Positions 11,053-22,958 of a DNA stretch of 64,000 nucleotides are shown here, piece after piece. Under the pieces are notes generated by a model. That model ran no database searches. It was not told where the DNA came from and was given only the letters and a program-made list of their open reading frames with translations. The stretch covers positions 62,001 to 126,000 of the forward strand of contig JAFKAC010000007.1 of assembly GCA_025766275.1 (NCBI GenBank), in the 5' to 3' direction. A program made the translations under genes and the position numbers. This DNA comes from Lactarius indigo. Lineage: Eukaryota > Basidiomycota > Agaricomycetes > Russulales > Russulaceae. Positions within the stretch are counted from its first letter, which is position 1; each line of letters opens with the position of its first letter.

Positions 11053-13399
11053 TCTCCTTTCCCGCACAAGTAGCTTTGTTACTCTGGGTAGGCACAACGT
11101 GCAATATTCCGATATCACGATGTGGCCCGTCTAAGTTAACGTCCACACCTCTGGGTTGACCCTGTGACACCTTTTCAGACTTCCACACAGCCATCTTTAT
11201 TCTTTACCTTGTTTCATAACACGACTCATACAGAGCTTCCGCTTAGAAAAGAGGCGATGTGAGAGTGGTGTGAGTGAGCTGGAATGATTTCTGTTTCTAT
11301 CCCTTTCTGTGCGAAAATGTTTTCCGGTCATCGGTACAGGGATGTCATTTTCTCTTGGGCACGATCACGATGAATAAGTCTTGTATTTTGATTTCGTACG
11401 CCCCTCACTTCTTGCGCAGTGTATTGGTAGCCTGGTGGCTCCACACCACCGCTCGAAGGGGAAGTTATCATCGAGAACTAAAAACACCACAGGACTTCGA
11501 GGCGGCACTATTGACATTGTTACCGAAAGTTATCTGGGCATTCTGAGAAATTCTTTGTTGTCCCTCCCTAAAACACTATTTAAATACCAGGAGCTCCTGA
11601 TAGTATTTTAGCCGAGGCCTACTGAGGTACTTTAGACTAGAGCTCTGCGATTTCTCATTGACATTGTGCTACCTACACGTAGTTGTTCCCCTGTTCATAA
11701 GGGCTTCGTTCACACTTGAATCCACGAAAGAAAGAAACCACGGTACTGTACTAATACACTAACCCCAAAACAAGTCATACCTGTCATGCATTTCTTGATG
11801 GACCCAAGGACACACCTGTACGGCAGGAACCATGTTGCTTCGCGACCACTGCGACAGTACTCAGAGATGTTATAGCGCTCATACGTCATATTAGTGGCCA
11901 TCATTTCGCCCTTGCCAGTGATTCCACCACATTCTTATACAGCTCTCAGTTTTTGTACCTACAGTATCTCTCAGCTGCATTTATTTTTCAACAATAGTAG
12001 GTGAAAATAACTCTTGATTCCATAAAGTTCAATACTCTTATTCTTCGCTTCCTGTGCGCCTTGTTGACGTTAAAAATAATTGGGTCCGTTCCCCTCTTAG
12101 GCGTCTATCCCAGCAACGGAAAAAGGTACGTTAGTTGCTATCCCTAAATTCTGCAAAACTTAGAACACAGCGCTGGCTCGTCAAATTACACGCTTACAAG
12201 GCCTCATATATTCGGCGCCAAGGAATCCAAGGATCAGAACGTCGTTACCAATAAAATACCGTAATAGTGATCTGCCGTTCACCGTAAGGTCAGGAGGGGT
12301 CCGTTACCGTTCAATGTCCCATTAGTAACTAGGTCTTTCCCGAATCCTCTGTCCATATGTGCGCAAGCTGGTACTGTACCAGGAGAGGCGAGACCAACTC
12401 CTAGATGTTGATACCCGGAGGTATTGTCTACGGTAAGTGGCCAGTTGCTTGAACCCTGTCCTTTGTTAATATACTATCCAGACCAAATACTGTATCCAAC
12501 GACCGCAACAACGCCCACCAATACAAACAATCATCGGTCATAAGAGGGCATAAAAGGGACCTCCGCAATATGATCTCTGATGCGGTTTGCGATGCCATGC
12601 CAACAGCAACACAATATCTCACAAAATGCAGGAAACTCGTTTCCGGAGCTAACGGCTGCGGCGAAGTTATTGTTGACCATTCAGGCACGTGGTTTGTTGC
12701 ACAATGCAGTAGCTATATTTATGTTATCAATCTGTCCATTTAGGTTGCCTTACCTCCGAGGGATCGGCCAATTTATACAGTAAGCACCCACTGATCAAAT
12801 GTAATTGACCAGAGGGCCAACGTTCCCAGTAGTGTCTAGTTCCCACTGCCCGTAGCGCCGCCAGTCATGTATATACAATGGGTGAGTTTCACGTAAACGC
12901 GAGCGGTATGCATAGTCCAGGAGAGCCAGCCACTGACTACAGGGGTGTGTTCTGCCGAGGCTTAGAGATAAGGTGCCCACCGGCCGCTCCTCGTAGTCAT
13001 ACTGCGATTGAGTGGCGATTGGTGATCACTAACCACGGTGAAACCCTACAGTAACTTGGTTGTCCCCGAGACACAACGTGCGTCATAACCGAGTTCGTTT
13101 GACAAAGTGTGTGCAGCTCGTCCAGTGATTTATGGGGTAGTCGAATGGCTGAATGGAGTACCTTCAATAAGCGGCCCCCGTGAGGAGTTTGTACCGGGAG
13201 ACTATAACGGTACCATCTCCGCACCAAAAGACCGATCAAGACAGAGATGACTGGTGGTGACCCATCAACAATATGTCAAGAAGCCTGCCACCGCAAGAGT
13301 TAAATCTTCTATAAAGCCACGTAAAAGGGACCTCCTCGACCCATCAAAAAAAAAAGAAAAAACCCCATCCCCCACCTTCACTTCATTTGAGCCATCGTC
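11053..13399. other. Gene-poor gap of 2.3 kb
   Basis: No frame here reads like a known protein, and no splice chain I tried gave a family motif. I found no tRNA, terminal inverted repeat or transposase remnant by eye. The last 60 bp hold an A-rich run and C-rich words that belong to the leader of the DUF3455 gene. The gap is long for this compact genome and may contain decayed repeats. Confidence 0.4.
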
Positions 13400-14223
13400 A
13401 TGCTCGCTCTGCCACTCCTTTCGCTCCTCCTAGCTACCACAGGCTTTGCCGCACCTTCCCACAAGGGGCGCAACAGCGTTCCTGCTTCTGCTTTAACGCT
13501 CCCCAGTGGCCAGACGCAGCTTGTTGCCCCAAACACCGCGCCAAAATTTGTCGCGGCAGGCTTCGGAAATCAGAACTATTCCTGTACAGCTGGAGGAAAT
13601 TACACGTGAGTCACGGTGACCCGTAATTTGTCCGCAATAACGAAGACGAGTTGGGTAGATCTATCGGGGCCGTTGCCCAGCTGTTCGACATATCCCCTCT
13701 CTATGGAATACCTGAGTTCTCGACGATCCAAAATGATGGATTTGCTGTCTGGTCGTCTTGCCCAGGCACCGACCCCTTTGAACCAGGACTGGCCCCTCGG
13801 CTCGGCCGGCAGTTTGGGATTAAACCTCTTGGCCAACACATTTTTGTTAATTTTAACGGCGCTTTGAGCCCAAAATTCGACTTCACACAGACTACGGGCA
13901 ACCCCGACAACTTCGTTGTTGCAGCTAAAGCTGGAGATATCCCCGCGCCATCTTCTCAGGATGTTGACTGGCTGGAGCTGAAAAACGTGAACGGCGAGCT
14001 TGCAGACATAGTCTTTCGCGTTAACACAAAAGCGGGAAAGCCACCCTCAACGGTAAACATTTCCCAATCTGCAACAATAACGCGCAGCTGACGTGTGCCT
14101 TATAGTGTACGCCCGGATCAGGTCCAATTACGGTCAAGTATGCCGCAGCTTATTGTAAGTGTCTAGCCAATGCCCAACCGCCTTTGACTGGTATTTACGT
14201 AACACGCTGTAGGGTTCTTTTGA
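13400..14223 (+). CDS. Secreted DUF3455 protein
   Basis: A signal peptide (MLALPLLSLLLATTGFAAP) starts at 13400. Exon 1 ends at 13604, intron 13605-13658, and the frame resumes SIGAVAQLFDISPLYGIPEF. The domain continues with IQNDGFAVWSSCPG, LGQHIFVNFNGALSPKFDF and VDWLELKNVNGELADIVFRV. Two more GT-AG introns lead to CTPGSGPITVKYAAAYWFF and the stop at 14221-14223. This is the usual pattern of fungal DUF3455 proteins, which have lipocalin-like length but no proven function. Some databases wrongly label them malate dehydrogenase. The protein is expected in the extracellular space. Isolated between two gene-poor gaps, it has no informative neighbours. Confidence 0.85.
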
Positions 14224-15945
14224 TGGATCACTCTTTTGGACATTAACATGGGAGCGCCACCTATTTGTACATTCATAGCGTTTTCTTTCCCTCTCCTAAT
14301 CTTCCAACTTTCACCCAAAGAGCGCCAGGCGTGGTTCGTTAAGAGCAACCCCTCGAAGGGACTATCTCCTTAGATAAAGTGTTTATACATCCTTCCGTCC
14401 TGCTGGTAGCAATAGAGGGAATCTCAGGCAATGGGTACTTTTTTCATACAAGATCTTGAGGCTTAAGGCACAATGGTGCAAGCAAGGTACCATGATCGAT
14501 TGGTTCATAACTCTACGACAAAACTCTGCCTAAGGCGCCCCGTGGGAAGGCTCGTGGGAAGGCAGTCGTGAGGCCCAATAGATATCATAATCTTTGGGGG
14601 GCAGGGATCACCGTTTATATGCCACTATATGTTTTTAGAGCTGAAACATGCGGAGAGTAAAGAAGAATCAATTTTAGATGACAGATCAATGGTGTCTCCT
14701 GCAGTTGTCTCCCCGATGGCAACGGGAGGGAGCTTAGGCCGAAGCGAGATTCGGCCACCTTCTTTAGAGGTACAGTAGAGGTTTGCTTCTTTCTGTTGCA
14801 GTTCCTAAGATAAAGAGCTTGCGTGCATTGAGCTTCAAGCAGGAATGTGTCCTGCTAGTGGCGAACTGGTTGGGGAAGATGACCGATGATCTACTTTGGT
14901 AGCACGTCCCTGCTACGACCCCTAAACAGATAGTCATTCAGTGACGGGAGGCTAGAAACATAAGCGGAAGTAATGTTGGACTTCGAGAGAAAAGAGACGA
15001 AGTTGGAACGCGACGAACCATTCTGACTAGCCCAACCTCCATCATGGCAGTCACAGCAATAGCCTCTCCACGGCGTAGCAACTCTTTCTTGGTGGCCACA
15101 CCAGGTCGTGGTCGTAAGGAGTGGTACTTTTCGCCGTGCAGACCACCTCCTAAAATATCAAACAATCTAGTCCGTAGTTGCGAACACGCCATGTGCTTGA
15201 GCAGTAGCACCTTCGGGTTATGAGCTACCCCATCCTAAAACGATTGGCTTGTAGGATCGTGACTCGGTAAATATCATGGGCAACGGTAACTGCCTTGGCA
15301 ACTACCTCAAACTCACGATCATACCTACAGGCCCTCGATGGGTCACCGGTCACCACTCATACATGTCTATTATGACGACGGCTAGTGCAATCATTGTTGG
15401 CGGTATTCTGCCAGTAGTTCTGCTCCCAGTGGTAATGCACTTGTTTTCTCGATTCCGTTCTCATGAATTTCAAAGGCACGCACCAACACAGTAATATAAG
15501 GCAGGGATCATGGCTAGCTTTGGGGACGTAGACAGGCTAATACTCGTTTTGAAATCCCTTTAATCAGAAACTTGGCAACTGTTCCGCGTTTCCAAGAAAG
15601 CCTTTGATCAGGTTTGTCCATGGCGGCAAGTTGGAGTAAACTTGAGAGCTTGAATGGTTGGGGAGCTTTCAGACCTCATGCAGGCCTTATGCGTGACACG
15701 CAGATCTAAATATCTTGGGAGACACGCAAGCATTTAGACTCATAGGCACACCAGATCCTCCGATTGATACCTGATATAGGCCTGATACTTTCTAAACTGG
15801 CTCGGGTACACTTCTGCTGCACGCACGATTGGTCATAAGTTCCTCTCTCTTACTTTCAACAGTTCTGCGACAACTCCCGCCACTCAGAGCCTTCAAAGGT
15901 GAACCAGTGAAAAAGTAGTAGTCACGACTAGTGTTGGTCACTGAC
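14224..15945. other. Gene-poor gap of 1.7 kb
   Basis: No recognisable gene. A 72-codon forward frame at 15276-15494 has one hydrophobic stretch but no other support. No repeat structure was evident beyond a short ggtcaccggtcacc word near 15343. Confidence 0.4.
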
Positions 15946-16938
15946 TCAGAGTCCTTTAAACTTCGAGAGACCTTCACGTATCCCTTGGCCAATCTTCTGT
16001 GCAGTGTTGTCGTCCTGGGGTCCCATAGTAAGGATCTTAAGACAAGACACGCCGGCATGTGCGATTCACACCTACCAAATTGATTCCTGCCTTCTGTGCT
16101 GCAAAATTAACACCCTTGTCGGCCCAGTCTTGTTGACGTGCGGTCTGGTTTGACGACCTGTTGTCGCCACTACCGTATGAATCGTTATTAGACGATCCAT
16201 AGCTATCGTTGTTCGATCCATAGGTGTTGTTTGAAGACCCATAGCTGTCATCGTTCGACGACCGGTTGTCGTTGTTCGACGACCCGTACTTGTCGCTGTT
16301 CGACGACCCGTAGGTATTATTTGACGATCCATAGCTGTCGTTGTTCGACGAGCCGTGCTTGTTGTTAGATGACCCATAGCTATCGTTGTTCGACGAGCCG
16401 TGCTTGTCATTGTTCGAAGACCCATAACTGTCGTTGTTCGAAGACCCGTAGGTGTTATTCGACGACCCATAGCTGTCATCATTCGACGATCCGTAGGTAT
16501 TTCTTGACGCGTTGTTCGACGATCCGTACTTGTCATTGTTCGATGACCCATAGCTGTCGTTGTTCGAAGACCCATAGGTGTTATTCGACGATCCATAGCT
16601 GTCGTTGTTCGACGACCGGGTGTCGTTCGACGAGCCGTACTTGTCGTTGTTCGACGACCCATAGCTGTCGTTGTTCGAAGATCCATAGGTGTTATTCGAC
16701 GACCCATAGCTGTCATTGTTCGACGACCTATTGTTACCGCTGCCGTATGAATCATCGTTTGAGGCATAGGTATCTCTATTGGACGATCTACAATTAACAT
16801 GTTATCATGATTGCTGTCCACTCGAAGAGGATGGTTATCTGACCTGTTGTTGGACCCATAGTTGTTGCCAGAGCTGGTGTCATCATTGTTGCGGGTCGAG
16901 CCATAGCTATCGCCATCACGATCTTGGTTGTAGGACAT
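15946..16938 (-). CDS. DDR48-like Ser/Asn/Gly tandem-repeat stress protein
   Basis: Exon 1 (16938-16844) reads MSYNQDRDGDSYGSTRNNDD. A 56-bp intron (16843-16788, gtcaga...ttgtag) shifts the frame so that NN plus R-SSN joins into the same repeat. Exon 2 (16787-16076) is then a long tandem array of SSNNDSYG, SSNNTYG and SSNNDKYG units without a stop. It ends with a non-repetitive segment DWADKGVNFAAQKAGINL. Exon 3 gives DDNTAQKIGQGIREGLSKF and the stop at 15946. The total is 291 residues with the acceptor at 16014. The repeats closely resemble yeast DDR48, a stress- and DNA-damage-induced flocculation-associated protein. A frame that ignores the intron stays open through the repeat and gives a false Arg/Thr-rich protein. 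No signal peptide is present. Function by analogy only. Confidence 0.82.
16150..16770. repeat. Tandem coding repeat of 21-27 bp units
   Basis: About 0.6 kb of near-tandem repeats, seen on the plus strand as gttgttcgacgaccc... with variable spacers. The units are 21, 24 or 27 bp, always a multiple of three, so unit gain or loss keeps the DDR48-like frame. Higher-order blocks alternate DSYG, TYG and DKYG units. Because unit length is divisible by three, alternative frames on both strands also stay open. Confidence 0.85.
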
Positions 16939-18152
16939 GGTACAGTATGTGAGCAAAGTCGAACCGATGAGGTGTGAGGATATAGGGGGGTGATGATGCA
17001 CTGATATTTATATATCGAGTGGAGAGCCCGAGAAGCCGTCATCAATGATGTTCAAATCTAGCCTAGACCGTAAATGTTATGTCAGGCGTATGCACTGTAT
17101 CCTGAACGTGCACAGTGCTTCCATTCCGTATATTCTGCAAGACGTCCATGACAGTCGACACGCCAGAGTAGCGTTACCTCCGGATGAGGTCGGTGTTCCC
17201 AGACCGCTCTGGGGGGCTGAAATATGAAGATTTCAGGGTTTGTTTGAGTAGCTTTGAACTCTCCTATGGTATCTGAAATGGCTTGGGCTCACCAACGAAA
17301 GGACAGACTGTATCTAATTGGATATGACGAGGGCGCAAGATCATGACAGCAAAGATGCCAGTATCAGTTCGATTGACATCCAAGTTGACATCAAACACGA
17401 ATATGCATGAATCCGGATAAAATGTGACAGCCGTCAACGAAGTCCAGTGTCATGTGTTCTGAGTTTTGGTCCGGAGCTCATACTTGTGCGTGTGGGAATA
17501 ACGTAGAACGAGTAGTTTGAGAACCAAGATCGCACGGTACGTAATGCAGATGTCACTGGTGGTCACCGGTAACCGGATCGCCCGTTCTCCCGGTTCTGGC
17601 TAGTAAGTTAAGATCTCCTTGTTCCCCCAAGAGTGCTGTAATCTTGTGCCAGTTCCAATTTGACCTGATTGGCACAAAATACGTCAGTTGAGTTGATGTA
17701 GTCAATGCGCCTATCAATCACATGATCATATCTCCATACCTCTTGTGCATATTTTGGAACGCACCCCCATTTCCTGTAGCGAGTTCTAAGCAATGTATGA
17801 CCGCCTGTCATTCACGCAACGCTTGTCATGATGACGTCCTCGTGATGAAGACCGTCCACGTTCAGATCATTGCCGTATGTGCTAGGTGGTCAATTTGGTT
17901 CTCACTTTCTGGTTAGACTGATCTGTCCGTCGGCGATTCTTTGATGACCCACTGGAGACTTGATGCTCATATTTTTAGAAATGGAAGTGCATTTGCCTCA
18001 AATTCGGGGTTTCTCGCAACGCGAGGGGGATAACGAGGCAATCGGAGAGAAGCTACACGAACAAAAGGTTGTATCTGATTGAACAAACGGGGAACAGCGG
18101 GACAAGGTGCGAGACGTCTAGACTCTAGAGAGATTGTACGCAATACCGACAG
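16939..18152. other. Intergenic, 1.2 kb
   Basis: This gap holds the promoter of the DDR48-like gene (a tatatata-like word near 17009-17016) and the 3' side of the HDAC gene. No coding frame was recognised. Confidence 0.4.
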
Positions 18153-19626
18153 CTACGCGAGCTGAGTTCGCAAGACTTCGGCAACACGTTCAAACACAGT
18201 GGCAATTTCCGTGAGGTAGTCGTCCGAATTCTCGTCACGGAGGTTGCCTGCCGGCACATCTAGAGTGAAAGACGGCGCATACATGGGGAAGGCCGCATGG
18301 GTGGGGATTGGTGTGTCAAGAGCAAGTGGTGCTCCACACTGTTCAGATCATTATAAGTAAATGGTAAGGTCACTGGTCACCCCTGACGTACTGCTATAGA
18401 GGTGAGTAGTGCCCACGCACGGGCAGTATTGGTCGGACTGTATCCACCTAGGTGATATGTGAGGGGTCACCCTCCCATTGACCGACAAAACAACGTACCA
18501 CCGCCAAGGAGTAATACTTTTGTGGAAGAGTTCAGTATGCGTTGAACAAACCAGGCGAGGCCGCCTTCGCCACCGAGGGACCAATTCCATGCACCGATCG
18601 GATCTCCTGCAAGGCCGTCGACGCCGCACTGCAAAACGAGATAATCAGGGGCGAAAGCCGCGAGAATCCGATCAACGGCCTGCCACACGCGCATAAATGT
18701 GGCGCTGCTAGCCCCAGCGTGCAGCGGCAAAGAGAGGGTGAAAGGGTCGAAGAAATCTGAGGATGGGTCTGGAAGGGCCGAGTGCTCGGAGGGAGGGAAA
18801 AAACCACGGGCAGCGTAATGAACGGATAGTGTTAGCACCTGACCTCGGGCGCCGGCACCTCGAAACGCCGCAGCGACGCCATCGCCATAGTGCACGTCTA
18901 GGTCTAAGTACATGATACGAGACTTTTTTCGCGCCTGGTTGGGTATTGATGACGAGAGACTTGGCGGTGGTGCCCGCCTGAGAACGAGGAGGGCAAGCAC
19001 GCAGTCATTTATGTAACAAAATCCCGAAGCCTTGGATTTATGGGCGTGGTGTCTGGGGGCACTCAGCGGCAAGTTGGGATGAAGTGAGAGATTGCAGAGA
19101 CCTTCCGCCGTCCCAACAAATGGCGATATCACACCTGCCTTCTGCGAGCTCGCGTGCTGCAGTGAGTGACGCGCCGGCTATTCCGAGGACGTATTCTCGG
19201 AGACCGGGAAACGGTGCACAATCCTGTATCCCAACGTAAGTGCGAGGTCACAGAGAGTATGGAGAGGGTTGGTTACGTCTTCGAGACCGAACTCCTTGCA
19301 GGATGCCGGGTCAGGACCTGGGGGGTCGGCGAGTAGGGCATCAATGTAGGAACGATCATGATACGATGCGAGCTCAAGTGGGGAAGCAGGGCCAGGGCGG
19401 AGCACGGTGAGTCGGTGAGACGGAGGAGGGTGACTGGGGGAGCTTTTCCGGAGAATGCCAAGAGAGGTGACGAGGGCGTGGACAAACGCGGAGCGGTTTC
19501 GGTTTGAAGGAAGCAGGGATGAAGACTGAGAGAGGGTTGGATAAGAGCCAAAAGAGAAAGAGTCGAGCCTAAACGGACCTTTGCAAGCTTCTCTGAGGCT
19601 ACGTAGACGATTTCACAGGGTGCCAT
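18153..19626 (-). CDS. Class I histone deacetylase (HDAC8/Hos1-like)
   Basis: The reverse-strand exons start MAPCEIVYVASEKLAK at 19626. They read through YHDRSYIDALL, FGLEDDCAPFPG and AGASLTAARELAEG, then after an intron the catalytic RHHAHKSKASGFCYINDC. The zinc site follows as YLDLDVHYGDGVAAAF (Asp and His ligands) and CGVDGLAGDP (third Asp). The catalytic tyrosine is in LLLGGGGYSPTNTARAW, whose GGG is split by an intron. The stop is at 18153. Overall length and motifs fit HDAC8 and yeast Hos1. The residue after the zinc-ligand His is Tyr, where most class I enzymes have a second His. The enzyme removes acetyl groups from lysines, in nucleus or cytosol. It diverges from CRO2 with 316 bp between starts. 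Confidence 0.9.
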
Positions 19627-19942
19627 CGATTAATTCGTGCTGCACATGGACCTGGTGGTTGATCAATGATCGGCAGCTTCCTCTCTTCATCGATACAGCA
19701 GGCGCCGATACAGCAGAGGGCAGTGTCAGTCAGCCTCGTTGTTTCCAGCCTTGGCATTCGGAAGCGCTAACGCTCATCAGGTCCAGTCTTGGCAGCATGG
19801 CCTGGCCGTTTTTCCGAGAAGAGCTGGTTGGGAACCGGGAGCGGTCTCGTCTATTTCTGCTTCTCCTCAGTCTGCCTTTATTCCCTGGTCTTGTCTCTCC
19901 TTCCCTTCCCTCTCCTTCCCCCTCCCTCTCCAGTCTGGCGTC
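19627..19942. promoter_or_regulatory. Divergent promoter region between HDAC and CRO2
   Basis: A 316-bp interval between divergent starts. Its CRO2-proximal 90 bp (about 19855-19940) are strongly CT-rich, like the tract before CRO1. It carries no coding frame that I can support. Confidence 0.45.
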
Positions 19943-22070
19943 ATGAAAATACCTCTCTTAGTCGCCCTCGGACTTGCGGTCCCTGCTGCCATTGCTCAGC
20001 AGCCTGGTTCCTTCGTGGTCGCCGGAGATACCCTCGTCAGCGCTATGATGGTGTGCCCCGTCATACATTTCCCAGGGCCCATCACTCATCCCTTCCCCAG
20101 TCTCAGATGTTTGTCGGTGGCTCCGATAAGGTGTACATCATCGACAAGGTTGAGGGAAATGCTCATCAGATCAATGGTCACTCTCTTTACGCTTCAGTTT
20201 GGTGAGCACATTTCGCTGTTTTGGGTACCTTTTCGAGAACTCCCCACAGGGATCTTGCCTCGCGGACCGCGACGCCGATGGATGTGCAGACAAACCCCTT
20301 CTGTGCGGCGGGAATGCATCTGCCCAATGGTTCTTATGCTACCTTTGGTGGCAACTATGCTGTGGGTCCAGGTGGCGACAACCATACCCCAGGATCGACC
20401 AATCAGTTCGACCCGACGTATCAGGACCACAGCGGCATGCGCGCAATCCGTATCATCACACCTTGCGATGGCGACGTCAGCTCTCCGCAATGTTCTTGGT
20501 ACGACTCTCCAACAGGACTCCAGATGGCCAGGGCTCGCTGGTATCCTGGCGCAGAACCCCTTGCCGATGGCACAGTCGTCCTCATCGGTGGATTCAACGG
20601 CGGCGGCTACATCAATCGCAACTATCCAAACACCGACCCCGCGTACGAGGGCGGTGCTGCCGAACCAACTTTCGAATTCTTTCCCTCTCACTCACAGGCC
20701 CCTCAAGTTCATGAATTTTATGGTGAAGACAAGCGGACTCAATTCCTATGCCTTGACATACCTCATGCCCTCCGGCAAGATGTTCGTTCAGGCCAATTAT
20801 TCAACCAGTTAAGTCGACGTAGCCTCTCGTCCAATCTCATTTACTAACTAGTCATCAGTTCTGTGGGACTATAATACTAATACTGAGACGCCTCTGCCTG
20901 ACATGCCTGGGCAGATTACTCGAGTATATCCTGCGTCGGGAGCAAACGCCATGTTGCCTCTGACCCCTGCCAATAACTATACCCCAACCATTATTTTCTG
21001 CGGCGGCCAACACTTAGAGGACGAGCAATGGGGCAATTATGCCTATCCGTTCATTGACACTTGGACTATTCCCGCCTCCGCCGACTGCCAACGCATAACT
21101 CCCGAACCTCAAGATGGATCGACACCAGTCTACATTCAGGATGACGACCTCCCAGTTGGACGCACAATGGGCCAATTCATCGCACTTCCTGACGGCACAC
21201 TACTTGTCCTCAATGGCGGACAATACGGTACGGCAGGATATTCTCAGAGGACGCAGACGACCACGACACTCGGAGATATGCCATATGGGGAGTCACTCGC
21301 AACTGGGCCTGTCGGTCAGCCTGCAATCTACAACCCGAATGCACCTTCTGGCAGCCGGTGGTCGACGGCGGGATTAGGATCTTCTAGCATTCCTCGGTTA
21401 TACCATTCATCAGCATTATTGCTACCGGATGGTTCCGTTATGATCGCTGGTTCAAACCCGAACGTCGACGTGAACTTGACCACGATATATCCTACGACAT
21501 ACACTGCGGAGTACTTTTATCCACCGTACTTTTCTGCTTCGACAGCGTCCTGTTCCACAAAACATTCCGACGACGCTCTCTTATGGTGGCAATCCCTTCG
21601 ACATCACCGTTCCTTCGGGATCTTATTCTGGCCCCGGGAATGCTGCGGCAGCCAATACATCAGTATGGCTAATTCGCCAAGGCTTCACCACGCACGCGAT
21701 GAACATGGGCCAGCGGATCATGCAGCTGAACAATACGTTCACCGTCCAAGACGATGGAACAATCATATTACACACGGCACAATTACCCCCACTCCCCGCG
21801 CTGTTTCAGCCTGGGCCCGCATTCCTGTTTGTGACGATCGACGGTATCCCCAGCAATGGTACATACGTTATAGTCGGAAATGGGAAAGTTGGTCCACAAC
21901 CAACAGCACCAGCGAGCGTATTACCCTCGAGTATCCTATCTGCAGCCCAGAACAATGGTCCCTCCAACAGCACGAACAATGGCTCGGGCAATAACAATGC
22001 AGCGTTGAACCACTCGGGAAATATACTTGTCCAACTCCTCGCGGCTGCGGTAGCGCTCGCTCTCTCATGA
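19943..22070 (+). pseudogene. Copper radical oxidase paralogue with GPI-type tail, two frameshifts
   Basis: Reads as the sister of CRO1, with the same introns: exon 1 ends at 20050, exon 2 starts at 20107, and a third intron follows 20807. The signal peptide is MKIPLLVALGLAVPAAIAQ. Copper-site residues are present (TNPFC, RWYP, RLYHSS, TTHAMNMGQR). Aligned to CRO1, one extra T near 20708 breaks the frame after SQAPQV, and one extra base near 21544 breaks it after FSAST. Beyond each break the reading frame continues intact for hundreds of bases. Instead of a transmembrane helix and tail, it ends with an Asn/Ser-rich linker and a short hydrophobic end (ILVQLLAAAVALALS), a GPI-attachment pattern. 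It is either a recent pseudogene or an intact gene with two assembly indels; the otherwise undamaged frame favours a recent or technical cause. Confidence 0.8.
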
Positions 22071-22958
22071 CGTGTTGTAGTATTTGTTTGGGATAACGGG
22101 AACTAATGATGGCGATGGGAGTGGTTGCGTTTGAACTTTGAACTCTGAACATTCTCTCTTAATGGACTAGGACGTCTTACTGACATTTCTCACGTGGACA
22201 ATATATACCTTGCATTCGATACTGGAAGCCACGACGCTGAGTCGTGACGTAGACAGCCTTTTGAGACTCGCGAAGGCTTAAAGCAACAGGACTTGGATTG
22301 TACAAGAGAGTGTAGCGTCGACCCTCCAATGTACGCAGGTAGGACACCTACGGAAAGTAGTTGTGGTCCTATACAGTAAAGCAAATACAGGCTTGATCAT
22401 GGGAACGACCACCAAGTATCTTCGAACATCTGTTCCGACAATGGGAACGGGGAGGCTTGCAAGAATAGATATGACAAAGCGGGATGGTGCTACATAGGGT
22501 CACGACTGCCGAAATGCGGGGGATGATCGATGATCGACTGAGATGGGTTCGTCACATGAACTGTCATTAATGTCATTGGCAAGGCGACCCTGGCCAATAA
22601 GAGTGGATTGTTTCCGGACAATTTCAGAAATCCAGAATTGGTTCCTTGCGGCTCGGCTGCAATCTCGGATACAACGGGTGGCCACGTGATGACCGTATTC
22701 CCTAATTCTGTTTGCGTTGGTGCAGAGCCGGACTGACCACGGTGATATATCGGGAGCACACATGGGCAGAAGGGTGACCATTGGCAACAAGCCCGTGTTT
22801 TCCACCTCTCCGAGTCGGACACCGCCCTTCAGCCACTGGGAATCGCACATTTCATATCTCTGCTAGCATCTCGCCTCCTGATCGGGACATGACTGGCATG
22901 ACCGCTCATAAAACACGGTACCGTGTATCCCTGACGGATCCAATCCGACCTCTCCGCT
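22071..22958. other. Intergenic, 0.9 kb
   Basis: This gap lies between CRO2 and the acyl-CoA ligase, on the same strand. No gene was recognised. The 3' half should hold the ligase promoter. Confidence 0.4.

Noticed and set aside
15276..15494. A 72-codon frame with one hydrophobic helix
   Set aside because: Single hydrophobic runs are common by chance; no other support.
16369..16797. A 142-codon Cys/Ser-rich plus-strand frame across the repeat
   Set aside because: It is the antisense of the DDR48-like repeat. It stays open only because the units are multiples of three.
16072..17001. A 309-codon Arg/Thr-rich reverse-strand frame
   Set aside because: It shares the true first exon but then reads the repeat in the wrong frame. 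Splicing the 56-bp intron gives the regular Ser/Asn/Gly repeat instead.
18960..19132. A frame that reads through from the HDAC exon into ISPFVGTAEGLCNLSLHPNL
   Set aside because: That stretch is the intron; splicing it joins LAEGR directly to HHAHKSKASGF, the catalytic motif.
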